A stretch of 64,000 nucleotides of DNA from Gibbula magus (taxonomy: Eukaryota; Mollusca; Gastropoda; Trochida; Trochidae), in contig OW388293.1 in the NCBI GenBank assembly GCA_936450465.1, positions 53,223,201-53,287,200 of the forward strand. The letters run 5' to 3'. Every line of letters begins with the position of its first letter. Positions within the stretch are counted from its first letter, which is position 1. A program made the translations under genes and the position numbers. The notes beneath the pieces are model-generated. The model saw only the letters and a list, made by a program, of their open reading frames with translations. It was not told the DNA's origin and did not search any database. Shown here in pieces: positions 38,952 to 50,238 of the stretch.

Positions 38952-39160
38952 CATGTTTTTTGGCCAATTTGGTCACGCGAACCTCTTTAACGGCGAATCT
39001 GGAGTCCAACTTAAGGAAGGTAGCGGGAATTCGAAATGACCATTCGATAGACCACATTGTAATATACATCTTAGCCAAGTTTGGTTCTGAAATATGCATT
39101 TTGAAGAAAGTTATCACGCTTGCTGTCAAGTATCGTGTTTCTCGCACTTAGAATAATTTC

Positions 39161-41250
39161 CATGTTTTTTGGCCAATTTGGTCACGCGAACCTCTTTAAC
39201 GGCGAATCTGGAGTCAAACGTAAGGAAGGTAGCGGGAATTCGAAATGACCATTCGATAGACCACATTGTAATATACATCTTAGCCAAGTTTGGTTCTGAA
39301 ATATGAATTTTGAAGAAAGTTATTACGCTTGCTGTCAAGTAGTGTGTTTCTCGCACTTAGAATAATTTCCATGTTTTTTGGCCACTTCGGTCACGCGAAC
39401 CTCTTTAACGGCGAATCTGGAGTCCAACTTAAGGAAGGTAGCGGGAATTGGATATGACCATTCGATAGATCACATTGTAATATACATCTTAGCCAAGTTT
39501 GGTTCTGAAATATGAATATTGAAGAAAGTTATTACGCTTGCTGTCAAGTAGTGTGTTTCTCGCACTTAGAATAATTTCCATGTTTTTTGGCCACTTCGGT
39601 CACGCGAACCTCTTTAACGGCGAATCTGGAGTCCAACTTAAGGAAGGTAGCGGGAATTCGAAATGACCATTCGATAGACCACATTGTAATATACATCTTA
39701 GCCAAGTTTGGTTCTGAAATATGCATTTTGAAGAAAGTTATCACGCTTGCTGTCAAGTATCGTGTTTCTCGCACTTAGAATAATTTCCATGTTTTTTGGC
39801 CAATTTGGTCACGCGAACCTCTTTAACGGCGAATCTGGAGTCAAACGTAAGGAAGGTAGCGGGAATTCGAAATGACCATTCGATAGACCACATTGTAATA
39901 TACATCTTAACCAAGTTTGGTTCTGAAATATGCATTTTGAAGAAAGTTATCACGCTTGCTGTCAAGTATCGTGTTTCTCGCACTTAGAATAATTTCCATG
40001 TTTTTTGGCCACTTCGGTCACGCGAACCTCTTTAACGGCGAATCTGGAGTCCAACTTAAGGAAGGTAGCGGGAATTGGATATGACCATTCGATAGATCAC
40101 ATTGTAATATACATCTTAGCCAAGTTTGGTTCTGAAATATGAATTTTGAAGAAAGTTATTACGCTTGCTGTCAAGTAGTGTGTTTCTCGCACTTAGAATA
40201 ATTTCCATGTTTTTTGGCCAATTTGGTCACGCGAACCTCTTTAACGGCGAATCTGGAGTCCAACTTAAGGAAGGTAGCGGGAATTGGATATGACCATTCG
40301 ATAGATCACATTGTAATATACATCTTAGCCAAGTTTGGTTCTGAAATATGCATTTTGAAGAAAGTTATCACGCTTGCTGTCAAGTATCGTATTTCTCGCA
40401 CTTAGAATAATTTCCATGTTTTTTGGCCAATTTGGTCACGTGAACCTCTTTAACGGCGAATCTGGAGTCCAACTTAAGGAAGGTAGCGGGAATTGGAAAT
40501 GACCATTCAATAGATCACATTGTAATATACATCTCAGCCAAGTTTGGTTCTGAAATATGAATTTTGAAGAAAGTTATTACGCTTGCTGTCAAGTAGTGTG
40601 TTTCTCGCACTTAGAATAATTTCCATGTTTTTTGGCCAATTTGGTCACGCGAACCTCTTTAACGGCGAATCTGGAGTCCAACTTAAGGAAGGTAGCGGGA
40701 ATTGGATATGACCATTCGATAGATCACATTGTAATATACATCTTAGCCAAGTTTGGTTCTGAAATATGCATTTTGAAGAAAGTTATCACGCTTGCTGTCA
40801 AGTATCGTGTTTCTCGCACTTAGAATAATTTCCATGTTTTTTGGCCAATTTGGTCACGCGAACCTCTTTAACGGCGAATCTGGAGTCCAACTTAAGGAAG
40901 GTAGCGGGAATTGGAAATGACCGTTCAATAGATCACATTGTAATATACATCTCAGCCAAGTTTGGTTCTGAAATATGAATTTTGAAGAAAGTTATTACGC
41001 TTGCTGTCAAGTAGTGTGTTTCTCGCACTTAGAATAATTTCCATGTTTTTTGGCCAATTTGGTCACGCGAACCTCTTTAACGGCGAATCTGGAGTCCAAC
41101 TTAAGGAAGGTAGCGGGAATTCGAAATGACCATTCGATAGACCACATTGTAATATACATCTCAGCCAAGTTTGGTTCTGAAATATGAATTTTGAAGAAAG
41201 TTATTACGCTTGCTGTCAAGTAGTGTGTTTCTCGCACTTAGAATAATTTC
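39161..41250 (+). repeat. Mixed monomers, including a transposed four-unit module
   Basis: The first four units (R with GAGTCAAACG and a B tail; CCACTTCGG with GAATATTGAAG; CCACTTCGG R; R) resemble 33,727-34,562, 26 units upstream. GAGTCAAACGTAAGG is present both near 39,212 and 39,840. From 39,997 come a CCACTTCGG B unit, then Y, B, Y, B at 40,206-41,041, and a hybrid R unit with CATCTCAGCC and a B tail at 41,042. Confidence 0.85.
40624..40832 (+). repeat. Reference monomer, type A (Y subtype)
   Basis: This is a clean example of type A. It carries GGATATGACC (the Y mark), CATCTTAGCC, ATGCATTTTGAAG (an NsiI site, ATGCAT), TTATCACG and AAGTATCG. It also has CTTAAG (AflII) and TGGCCA (MscI). 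Orientation is arbitrary and follows the window strand. In this type the forward frame starting at a TTG and the opposite strand both stay open for most of the unit; this is not evidence of coding. Confidence 0.92.
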
Positions 41251-42922
41251 CATGTTTTTTGGCCACTTACGTCACGCGAACCTCTTTAACGGCGAATCTG
41301 GAGTCCAACTTAAGGAAGGTAGCGGGAATTGGATATGACCATTCGATAGACCACATTGTAATATACATCTCAGCCAAGTTTGGTTCTGAAATATGCATTT
41401 AGAAGAAAGTTATCACGCTTGCTGTCAAGTATCGTGTTTCTCGCACTTAGAATAATTTCCATGTTTTTTGGCCAATTTGGTCACGCGAACCTCTTTAAGG
41501 GCGAATCTGGAGTCCAAATTAAGGAAGGTAGCGGGAATTGGAAATGACCATTCGATAGACCACATTGTAATATACATCTTAACCAAGTTTGGTTCTGAAA
41601 TATGCATTTTGAAGAAAGTTATCACGCTTGCTGTCAAGTATCGTGTTTCTCGCACTTAGAATAATTTCCATGTTTTTTGGCCAATTTGGTCACGCGAACC
41701 TCTTTAACGGCGAATCTGGAGTCCAACTTAAGGAAGGTAGCGGGAATTGGAAATGACCATTCGATAGATCACATTGTAATATACATCTCAGCCAAGTTTG
41801 GTTCTGAAATATGAATTTTGAAGAAAGTTATTACGCTTGCTGTCAAGTAGTGTGTTTCTCGCACTTAGAATAATTTCCATGTTTTTTTGCCAATTTGGTC
41901 ACGCGAACCTCTTTAACGGCGAATCTGGAGTCCAACTTAAGGAAGGTAGCGGGAATTGGAAATGACCATTCGATAGATCACATTGTAATATACATCTCAG
42001 CCAAGTTTGGTTCTGAAATATGAATTTTGAAGAAAGTTATTACGCTTGCTGTCAAGTAGTGTGTTTCTCGCACTTAGAATAATTTCCATGTTTTTTGGCC
42101 TATTTGGTCACGCGAACCTCTTTAACGGCGAATCTGGAGTCCAACTTAAGGAAGGTAGCGGGAATTGGATATGACCATTCGATAGATCACATTGTAATAT
42201 ACATCTTAGCCAAGTTTGGTTCTGAAATATGCATTTTGAAGAAAGTTATCACGCTTGCTGTCAAGTGTCGTGTTTCTCGCACTTAGAATAATGTTCATGT
42301 TTTTTGGCCAATTTGGTCACGCTAACCTCTTTAACGGTGAATCTGGAGTCCAACTTAAGGAAGGTAGCGGGAATTGGATATGACCATTCGATAGATCACA
42401 TTGTAATATACATCTTAGCCAAGTTTGGTTCTGAAATATGCATTTTGAAGAAAGTTATCACGCTTGCTGTCACGTATCGTGTTTCTCGCACTTAAAATAA
42501 TTTCCATGTTTTTTGGCCAATTTGGTCACGCGAACCTCTTTAACGGCGAATCTGGAGTCCAACTTAAGGAAGGTAGCGGGAATTGGAAATGACCATTCGA
42601 TAGATCACATTGTAATATACATCTCAGCCAAGTTTGGTTCTGAAATATGAATTTTGAAGAAAGTTATTACGCTTGCTGTCAAGTAGTGTGTTTCTCGCAC
42701 TTAGAATAATTTCCATGTTTTTTGGCCAATTTGGTCACGCGAACCTCTTTAACGGCGAATCTGGAGTCCAACTTAAGGAAGGTAGCGGGAATTGGAAATG
42801 ACCATTCGATAGATCACATTGTAATATACATCTCAGCCAAGTTTGGTTCTGAAATATGAATTTTGAAGAAAGTTATTACGCTTGCTGTCAAGTAGTGTGT
42901 TTCTCGCACTTAGAATAATTTC
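41251..42922 (+). repeat. Mixed monomers leading into the 5-mer region
   Basis: Eight units. The first has CCACTTACGTCACG plus CATTTAGAAG, a pair otherwise seen only at 48,995 and 50,040. Next come an A unit with TTTAAGGGCG and CTTAACC, and two B units, one with TTTTTTTGCC near 41,884. Then follow a Y unit with AAGTGTCG, an A unit with CACGCTAACC and ACGGTGAATC, and two B units. The A-A pair at 42,087 and 42,296 is the seed pattern of the 5-mers downstream. Confidence 0.85.
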
Positions 42923-45012
42923 CATGTTTTTTGGCCAATTTGGTCACGCGAACCTCTTTAACGGCGAATCTGGAGTCCAACTTAAGGAAGGTAGCGGGAA
43001 TTGGATATGACCATTCGATAGATCACATTGTAATATACATCTCAGCCAAGTTTGGTTCTGAAATATGCATTTTGAAGAAAGTTATCACGCTTGCTGTCAA
43101 GTATCGTGTTTCTCGCACTTAGAATAATTTCCATGTTTTTTGGCCAATTTGGTCACGCGAACCTCTTTAACGGCGAATCTGGAGTCCAACTTAAGGAAGG
43201 TAGCGGGAATTGGAAATGACCATTCGATAGATCACATTGTAATATACATCTCAGCCAAGTTTGGTTCTGAAATATGAATTTTGAAGAAAGTTATTACGCT
43301 TGCTGTCAAGTAGTGTGTTTCTCGCACTTAGAATAATTTCCATGTTTTTTGGCCAATTTGGTCACGCGAACCTCTTTAACGGCGAATCTGGAGTCCAACT
43401 TAAGGAAGGTAGCGGGAATTGGATATGACCATTCGATAGATCACATTGTAATATACATCTCAGCCAAGTTTGGTTCTGAAATATGAATTTTGAAGAAAGT
43501 TATCACGCTTGCTGTCACGTATCGTGTTTCTCGCACTTAAAATAATTTCCATGTTTTTTGGCCAATTTGGTCACGCGAACCTCTTTAACGGCGAATCTGG
43601 AGTCCAACTTAAGGAAGGTAGCGGGAATTGGAAATGACCATTCGATAGATCACATTGTAATATACATCTCAGCCAAGTTTGGTTCTGAAATATGAATTTT
43701 GAAGAAAGTTATTACGCTTGCTGTCAAGTAGTGTGTTTCTCGCACTTAGAATAATTTCCATGTTTTTTGGCCAATTTGGTCACGCGAACCTCTTTAACGG
43801 CGAATCTGGAGTCCAACTTAAGGAAGGTAGCGGGAATTGGAAATGACCATTCGATAGATCACATTGTAATATACATCTCAGCCAAGTTTGGTTCTGAAAT
43901 ATGAATTTTGAAGAAAGTTATTACGCTTGCTGTCAAGTAGTGTGTTTCTCGCACTTAGAATAATTTCCATGTTTTTTGGCCAATTTGGTCACGCGAACCT
44001 CTTTAACGGCGAATCTGGAGTCCAACTTAAGGAAGGTAGCGGGAATTGGAAATGAACATTCGATAGATCACATTGTAATATACATCTCAGCCAAGTTTGG
44101 TTCTGAAATATGCATTTTGAAGAAAGTTATCACGCTTGCTGTCAAGTATCGTGTTTCTCGCACTTAGAATAATTTCCATGTTTTTTGGCCAATTTGGTCA
44201 CGCGAACCTCTTTAACGGCGAATCTGGAGTCCAACTTAAGGAAGGTAGCGGGAATTGGAAATGACCATTCGATAGATCACATTGTAATATACATCTCAGC
44301 CAAGTTTGGTTCTGAAATATGAATTTTGAAGAAAGTTATTACGCTTGCTGTCAAGTAGTGTGTTTCTCGCACTTAGAATAATTTCCATGTTTTTTGGCCA
44401 ATTTGGTCACGCGAACCTCTTTAACGGCGAATCTGGAGTCCAACTTAAGGAAGGTAGCGGGAATTGGATATGACCATTCGATAGATCACATTGTAATATA
44501 CATCTCAGCCAAGTTTGGTTCTGAAATATGAATTTTGAAGAAAGTTATTACGCTTGCTGTCAAGTAGTGTGTTTCTCGCACTTAGAATAATTTCCATGTT
44601 TTTTGGCCAATTTGGTCACGCGAACCTCTTTAACGGCGAATCTGGAGTCCAACTTAAGGAAGGTAGCGGGAATTTTAAATGACCATTCGATAGATCACAT
44701 TGTAATATACATCTCAGCCAAGTTTGGTTCTGAAATATGAATTTTGAAGAAAGTTATCACGCTTGCTGTCAAGTATCGTGTTTCTCGCACTTAGAATAAT
44801 TTCCATGTTTTTTGGCCAATTTGGTCACGCGAACCTCTTTAACGGCGAATCTGGAGTCCAACTTAAGGAAGGTAGCGGGAATTGGAAATGACCATTCGAT
44901 AGATCACATTGTAATATACATCTCAGCCAAGTTTGGTTCTGAAATATGAATTTTGAAGAAATTTATTACGCTTGCTGTCAAATAGTGTGTTTCTCGCACT
45001 TAGAATAATTTC
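42923..45012 (+). repeat. 5-mer higher-order repeat, two divergent copies of 1,045 bp
   Basis: The copies are 42,923-43,967 and 43,968-45,012. Each opens with an A-tailed unit carrying CATCTCAGCC and is followed by B and C units. The C unit sits third in the first copy (43,341, with GTCACGTATCG) and fourth in the second (44,595, with GAATTTTAAATGACC). The second copy also has GAAATGAACATTCG at 44,050. The 1,045-bp phase is continuous with the next block. Confidence 0.82.
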
Positions 45013-48000
45013 CATGTTTTTTGGCCAATTTGGTCACGCGAACCTCTTTAACGGCGAATCTGGAGTCCAACTTAAGGAAGGTAGCGGGAATTGGATATGA
45101 CCATTCGATAGATCACATTGTAATATACATCTTAGCCAAGTTTGGTTCTGAAATATGCATTTTGAAGAAAGTTATCACGCTTGCTGTCAAGTGTCGTGTT
45201 TCTCGCACTTAGAATAATTTTCATGTTTTTTGGCCAATTTGGTCACGCTAACCTCTTTAACGGTGAATCTGGAGTCCAACTTAAGGAAGGTAGCGGGAAT
45301 TGGATATGACCATTCGATAGATCACATTGTAATATACATCTTAGCCAAGTTTGGTTCTGAAATATGCATTTTGAAGAAAGTTATCACGCTTGCTGTCAAG
45401 TATCGTGTTTCTCGCACTTAGAATAATTTTCATGTTTTTTGGCCAATTTGGTCACGCTAATCTCTTTAACGGCGAATCTGGAGTCCAAATTAAGGAAGGT
45501 AGCGGGAATTGGAAATGACCATTCGATAGATCACATTGAAATATACATCTCAGCCAAGTTTGGTTCTGAAATATGAATTTTGAAGAAAGTTATTACGCTT
45601 GCTGTCAAGTAGTGTGTTTCTCGCACTTAGAATAATTTCCATGTTTTTTTGGCCAATTTGGTCACGCGAACCTCTTTAACGGCGAATCTGGAGTCCAACT
45701 TAAGGAAGGTAGCGGGAATTTTAAATGACCATTCGATAGATCACATTGTAATATACATCTCAGCCAAGTTTGGTTCTGAAATATGAATTCTGAAGAAAGT
45801 TATCACGCTTGCTGTCAAGTATCGTGTTTCTCGCACTTAGAATAATTTCCATGTTTTTTGGCCAATTTGGTCACGCGAACCTCTTTAACGGCGAATCTGG
45901 AGTCCAACTTAAGGAAGGTAGCGGGAATTGGAAATGACCATTCGATAGATCACATTGTAATATACATCTCAGCCAAGTTTGGTTCTGAAATATGAATTTT
46001 GAAGAAAGTTATTACGCTTGCTGTCAAGTAGTGTGTTTCTCGCACTTAGAATAATTTCCATGTTTTTTGGCCAATTTGGTCACGCGAACCTCTTTAACGG
46101 CGAATCTGGAGTCCAACTTAAGGAAGGTAGCGGGAATTGGATATGACCATTCGATAGATCACATTGTAATATACATCTTAGCCAAGTTTGGTTCTGAAAT
46201 ATGCATTTTGAAGAAAGTTATCACGCTTGCTGTCAAGTGTCGTGTTTCTCGCACTTAGAATAATTTTCATGTTTTTTGGCCAATTTGGTCACGCTAACCT
46301 CTTTAACGGTGAATCTGGAGTCCAACTTAAGGAAGGTAGCGGGAATTGGATATGACCATTCGATAGATCACATTGTAATATACATCTAAGCCAAGTTTGG
46401 TTCTGAAATATGCATTTTGAAGAAAGTTATCACGCTTGCTGTCAAGTATCGTGTTTCTCGCACTTAGAATAATTTTCATGTTTTTTGGCCAATTTGGTCA
46501 CGCTAATCTCTTTAACGGCGAATCTGGAATCCAAATTAAGGAAGGTAGCGGGAATTGGAAATGACCATTCGATAGATCACATTGAAATATACATCTCAGC
46601 CAAGTTTGGTTCTGAAATATGAATTTTGAAGGAAGTTATTACGCTTGCTGTCAAGTAGTGTGTTTCTCGCACTTAGAATAATTTCCATGTTTGTTTTCTA
46701 ATTTGGTCACGCGAACCTCTTTAACGGCGAATCTGGAGTCCAACTTAAGGAAGGTAGCGGGAATTGGATATGACCATTCGATAGATCACATTGTAATATA
46801 CATCTTAGCCAAGTTTGGTTCTGAAATATGAATTTTGAAGAAAGTTATCACGCTTGCTGTCAAGTATCGTGTTTCTCGCACTTAGAATAATTTCCATGTT
46901 TTTTGGCCAATTTGGTCACGCGAACCTCTTTAACGGCGAATCTGGAGTCCAACTTAAGGAAGGTAGCGGGAATTGGAAATGACCATTCGATAGATCACAT
47001 TGTAATATACATCTCAGCCAAGTTTGGTTCTGAAATATGAATTTTGAAGAAAGTTATTACGCTTGCTGTCAAGTAGTGTGTTTCTCGCACTTAGAATAAT
47101 TTCCATGTTTTTTGGCCAATTTGGTCACGCGAACCTCTTTAACGGCGAATCTGGAGTCCAACTTAAGGAAGGTAGCGGGAATTGGATATGACCATTCGAT
47201 AGATCACATTGTAATATACATCTTAGCCAAGTTTGGTTCTGAAATATGCATTTTGAAGAAAGTTATCACGCTTGCTGTCAAGTGTCGTGTTTCTCGCACT
47301 TAGAATAATTTTCATGTTTTTTGGCCAATTTGGTCACGCTAACCTCTTTAACGGTGAATCTGGAGTCCAACTTAAGGAAGGTAGCGGGAATTGGATATGA
47401 CCATTCGATAGATCACATTGTAATATACATCTTAGCCAAGTTTGGTTCTGAAATATGCATTTTGAAGAAAGTTATCACGCTTGCTGTCAAGTATCGTGTT
47501 TCTCGCACTTAGAATAATTTTCATGTTTTTTGGCCAATTTGGTCACGCTAACCTCTTTAACGGCGAATCTGGAGTCCAAATTAAGGAAGGTAGCGGGAAT
47601 TGGAAATGACCATTCGATAGATCACATTGAAATATACATCTCAGCCAAGTTTGGTTCTGAAATATGAATTTTGAAGGAAGTTATTACGCTTGCTGTCAAG
47701 TAGTGTGTTTCTCGCATTTAGAATAATTTCCATGTTTGTTTTCTAATTTGGTCACGCGAACCTCTTTAACGGCGAATCTGGAGTCCAACTTAAGGAAGGT
47801 AGCGGGAATTGGATATGACCATTCGATAGATCACATTGTAATATACATCTCAGCCAAGTTTGGTTCTGAAATATGCATTTTGAAGAAAGTTATCACGCTT
47901 GCTGTCAAGTATCGTGTTTCTCGCACTTAGAATAATTTCCATGTTTTTTGGCCAATTTGGTCACGCGAACCTCTTTAACGGCGAATCTGGAGTCCAACTT

Positions 48001-48148
48001 AAGGAAGGTAGCGGGAATTGGAAATGACCATTCGATAGATCACATTGTAATATACATCCCAGCCAAGTTTGGTTCTGAAATATGAATTTTGAAGAAAGTT
48101 ATTACGCTTGCTGTCAAGTAGTGTGTTTCTCGCACTTAGAATAATTTC
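45013..48148 (+). repeat. 5-mer higher-order repeat, three copies of about 1,045 bp
   Basis: The copies start at 45,013, 46,059 and 47,104 in the order A with AAGTGTCG, A with CACGCTAACC and ACGGTGAATC, B with CATTGAAATA, a variable unit, B. The fourth unit has GAATTTTAAATG in copy 1 but TTTGTTTTCTAATTTGG in copies 2 and 3 (CATG at 46,686 and 47,731). Copy 1 has one extra T near 45,648. GAAGGAAGTTATTACG marks the B unit in copies 2 and 3 only. Confidence 0.9.
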
Positions 48149-48357
48149 CATGTTTTTTGGCCAATTTGGTCACGCGAACCTCTTTAACGGCGAATCTGGA
48201 GTCCAACTTAAGGAAGGTAGCGGGAATTGGAAATGACCATTCGATAGATCACATTGTAATATACATCTCAGCCAAGTTTGGTTCTGAAATATGAATTTTG
48301 AAGAAAGTTATTACGCTTGCTGTCAAGTAGTGTGTTTCTCGCACTTAGAATAATTTC
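48149..48357 (+). repeat. Reference monomer, type B
   Basis: This is a clean example of type B. It carries GGAAATGACC, CATCTCAGCC, ATGAATTTTGAAG, TTATTACG and AAGTAGTG. The C-to-A change that turns ATGCATT into ATGAATT removes the NsiI site and puts a TGA in the frame that is open in type A. Types A and B alternate in many places, giving a 418-bp secondary period. This unit is also an extra B monomer sitting between two 5-mer blocks. Confidence 0.9.
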
Positions 48358-50238
48358 CATGTTTTTTGGCCAATTTGGTCACGCGAACCTCTTTAACGGC
48401 GAATCTGGAGTCCAACTTAAGGAAGGTAGCGGGAATTGGATATGACCATTCGATAGATCACATTGTAATATACATCTTAGCCAAGTTTGGTTCTGAAATA
48501 TGCATTTTGAAGAAAGTTATCACGCTTGCTGTCAAGTGTCGTGTTTCTCGCACTTAGAATAATTTTCATGTTTTTTTACCAATTTGGTCACGCTAACCTC
48601 TTTAACGGTGAATCTGGAGTCCAACTTAAGGAAGGTAGCGGGAATTGGATATGACCATTCGATAGATCACATTGTAATATACATCTTAGCCAAGTTTGGT
48701 TCTGAAATATGCATTTTGAAGAAAGTTATCACGCTTGCTGTCAAGTATCGTGTTTCTCGCACTTAGAATAATTTCCATGTTTTTTGGCCAATTTGGTCAC
48801 GCGAACCTCTTTAACGGCGAATCTGGAGTCCAACTTAAGGAAGGTAGCGGGAATTGGAAATGACCATTCGATAGATCACATTGTAATATACATCTCAGCC
48901 AAGTTTGGTTCTGAAATATGAATTTTGAAGAAAGTTATTACGCTTGCTGTCAAGTAGTGTGTTTCTCGCACTTAGAATAATTTCCATGTTTTTTGGCCAC
49001 TTACGTCACGCGAACCTCTTTAACGGCGAATCTGGAGTCCAACTTAAGGAAGGTAGCGGGAATTGGATATGACCATTCGATAGACCACATTGTAATATAC
49101 ATCTTAGCCAAGTTTGGTTCTGAAATATGCATTTAGAAGAAAGTTATCACGCTTGCTGTCAAGTATCGTGTTTCTCGCACTTAGAATAATTTCCATGTTT
49201 TTTGGCCAATTTGGTCACGCGAACCTCTTTAACGGCGAATCTGGAGTCCAAATTAAGGAAGGTAGCGGGAATTGGAGATGACCATTCGATAGACCACATT
49301 GTAATATACATCTTAGCCAAGTTTGGTTCTGAAATATGCATTTTGAAGAAAGTTATCACGCTTGCTGTCAAGTATCGTGTTTCTCGCACTTAGAATAATT
49401 TCCATGTTTTTTGGCCAATTTGGTCACGCGAACCTCTTTAACGGCGAATCTGGAGTCCAAATTAAGGAAGGTAGCGGGAATTGGAAATGACCATTCGATA
49501 GATCACATTGTAATATACATCTTAGCCAAGTTTGGTTCTGAAATATGCATTTTGAAGAAAGTTATCACGCTTGCTGTCAAGTGTCGTGTTTCTCGCACTT
49601 AGAATAATTTTCATGTTTTTTTACCAATTTGGTCACGCTAACCTCTTTAACGGTGAATCTGGAGTCCAACTTAAGGAAGGTAGCGGGAATTGGATATGAC
49701 CATTCGATAGATCACATTGTAATATACATCTTAGCCAAGTTTGGTTCTGAAATATGCATTTTGAAGAAAGTTATCACGCTTGCTGTCAAGTATCGTGTTT
49801 CTCGCACTTAGAATAATTTCCATGTTTTTTGGCCAATTTGGTCACGCGAACCTCTTTAACGGCGAATCTGGAGTCCAACTTAAGGAAGGTAGCGGGAATT
49901 GGAAATGACCATTCGATAGATCACATTGTAATATACATCTCAGCCAAGTTTGGTTCTGAAATATGAATTTTGAAGAAAGTTATTACGCTTGCTGTCAAGT
50001 AGTGTGTTTCTCGCACTTAGAATAATTTCCATGTTTTTTGGCCACTTACGTCACGCGAACCTCTTTAACGGCGAATCTGGAGTCCAACTTAAGGAAGGAA
50101 GCGGGAATTGGATATGACCATTCGATAGACCACATTGTAATATACATCTTAGCCAAGTTTGGTTCTGAAATATGCATTTAGAAGAAAGTTATCACGCTTG
50201 CTGTCAAGTATCGTGTTTCTCGCACTTAGAATAATTTC
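48358..50238 (+). repeat. 5-mer higher-order repeat, about 1.8 copies of 1,045 bp
   Basis: Order: A with AAGTGTCG, A with TTTTTTTACC and CACGCTAACC, B, a CCACTTACGTCACG unit with CATTTAGAAG, then an A unit with TTGGAGATGACC. The acttacg mark lies near 48,995 and 50,040 and TTGGAGATG near 49,271 and 50,316. The second copy's TTGGAGATG unit (50,239) is also the first unit of the 10-mer that follows, so the boundary is a choice of phase. GGAAGGAAGCGGG near 50,094 is private. Confidence 0.9.

Larger units (their letters stand above)
36235..39160 (+). repeat. Island of 14 consecutive type A monomers
   Basis: Every unit here has ATGCATTTTG, TTATCACG and AAGTATCG; type B is absent although it is common elsewhere. 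The subtype order is Y, R, G, G, R, G, R, G, R, G, G, R, G, R. This gives a 7-mer period of 1,463 bp: units from 36,444 match those from 37,907 for at least six positions. A substitution that converts CCATG to CCTAG lies at 35,398, 36,861 and 37,488, spacings of seven and three units. Identity between R units is very high. Confidence 0.92.
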
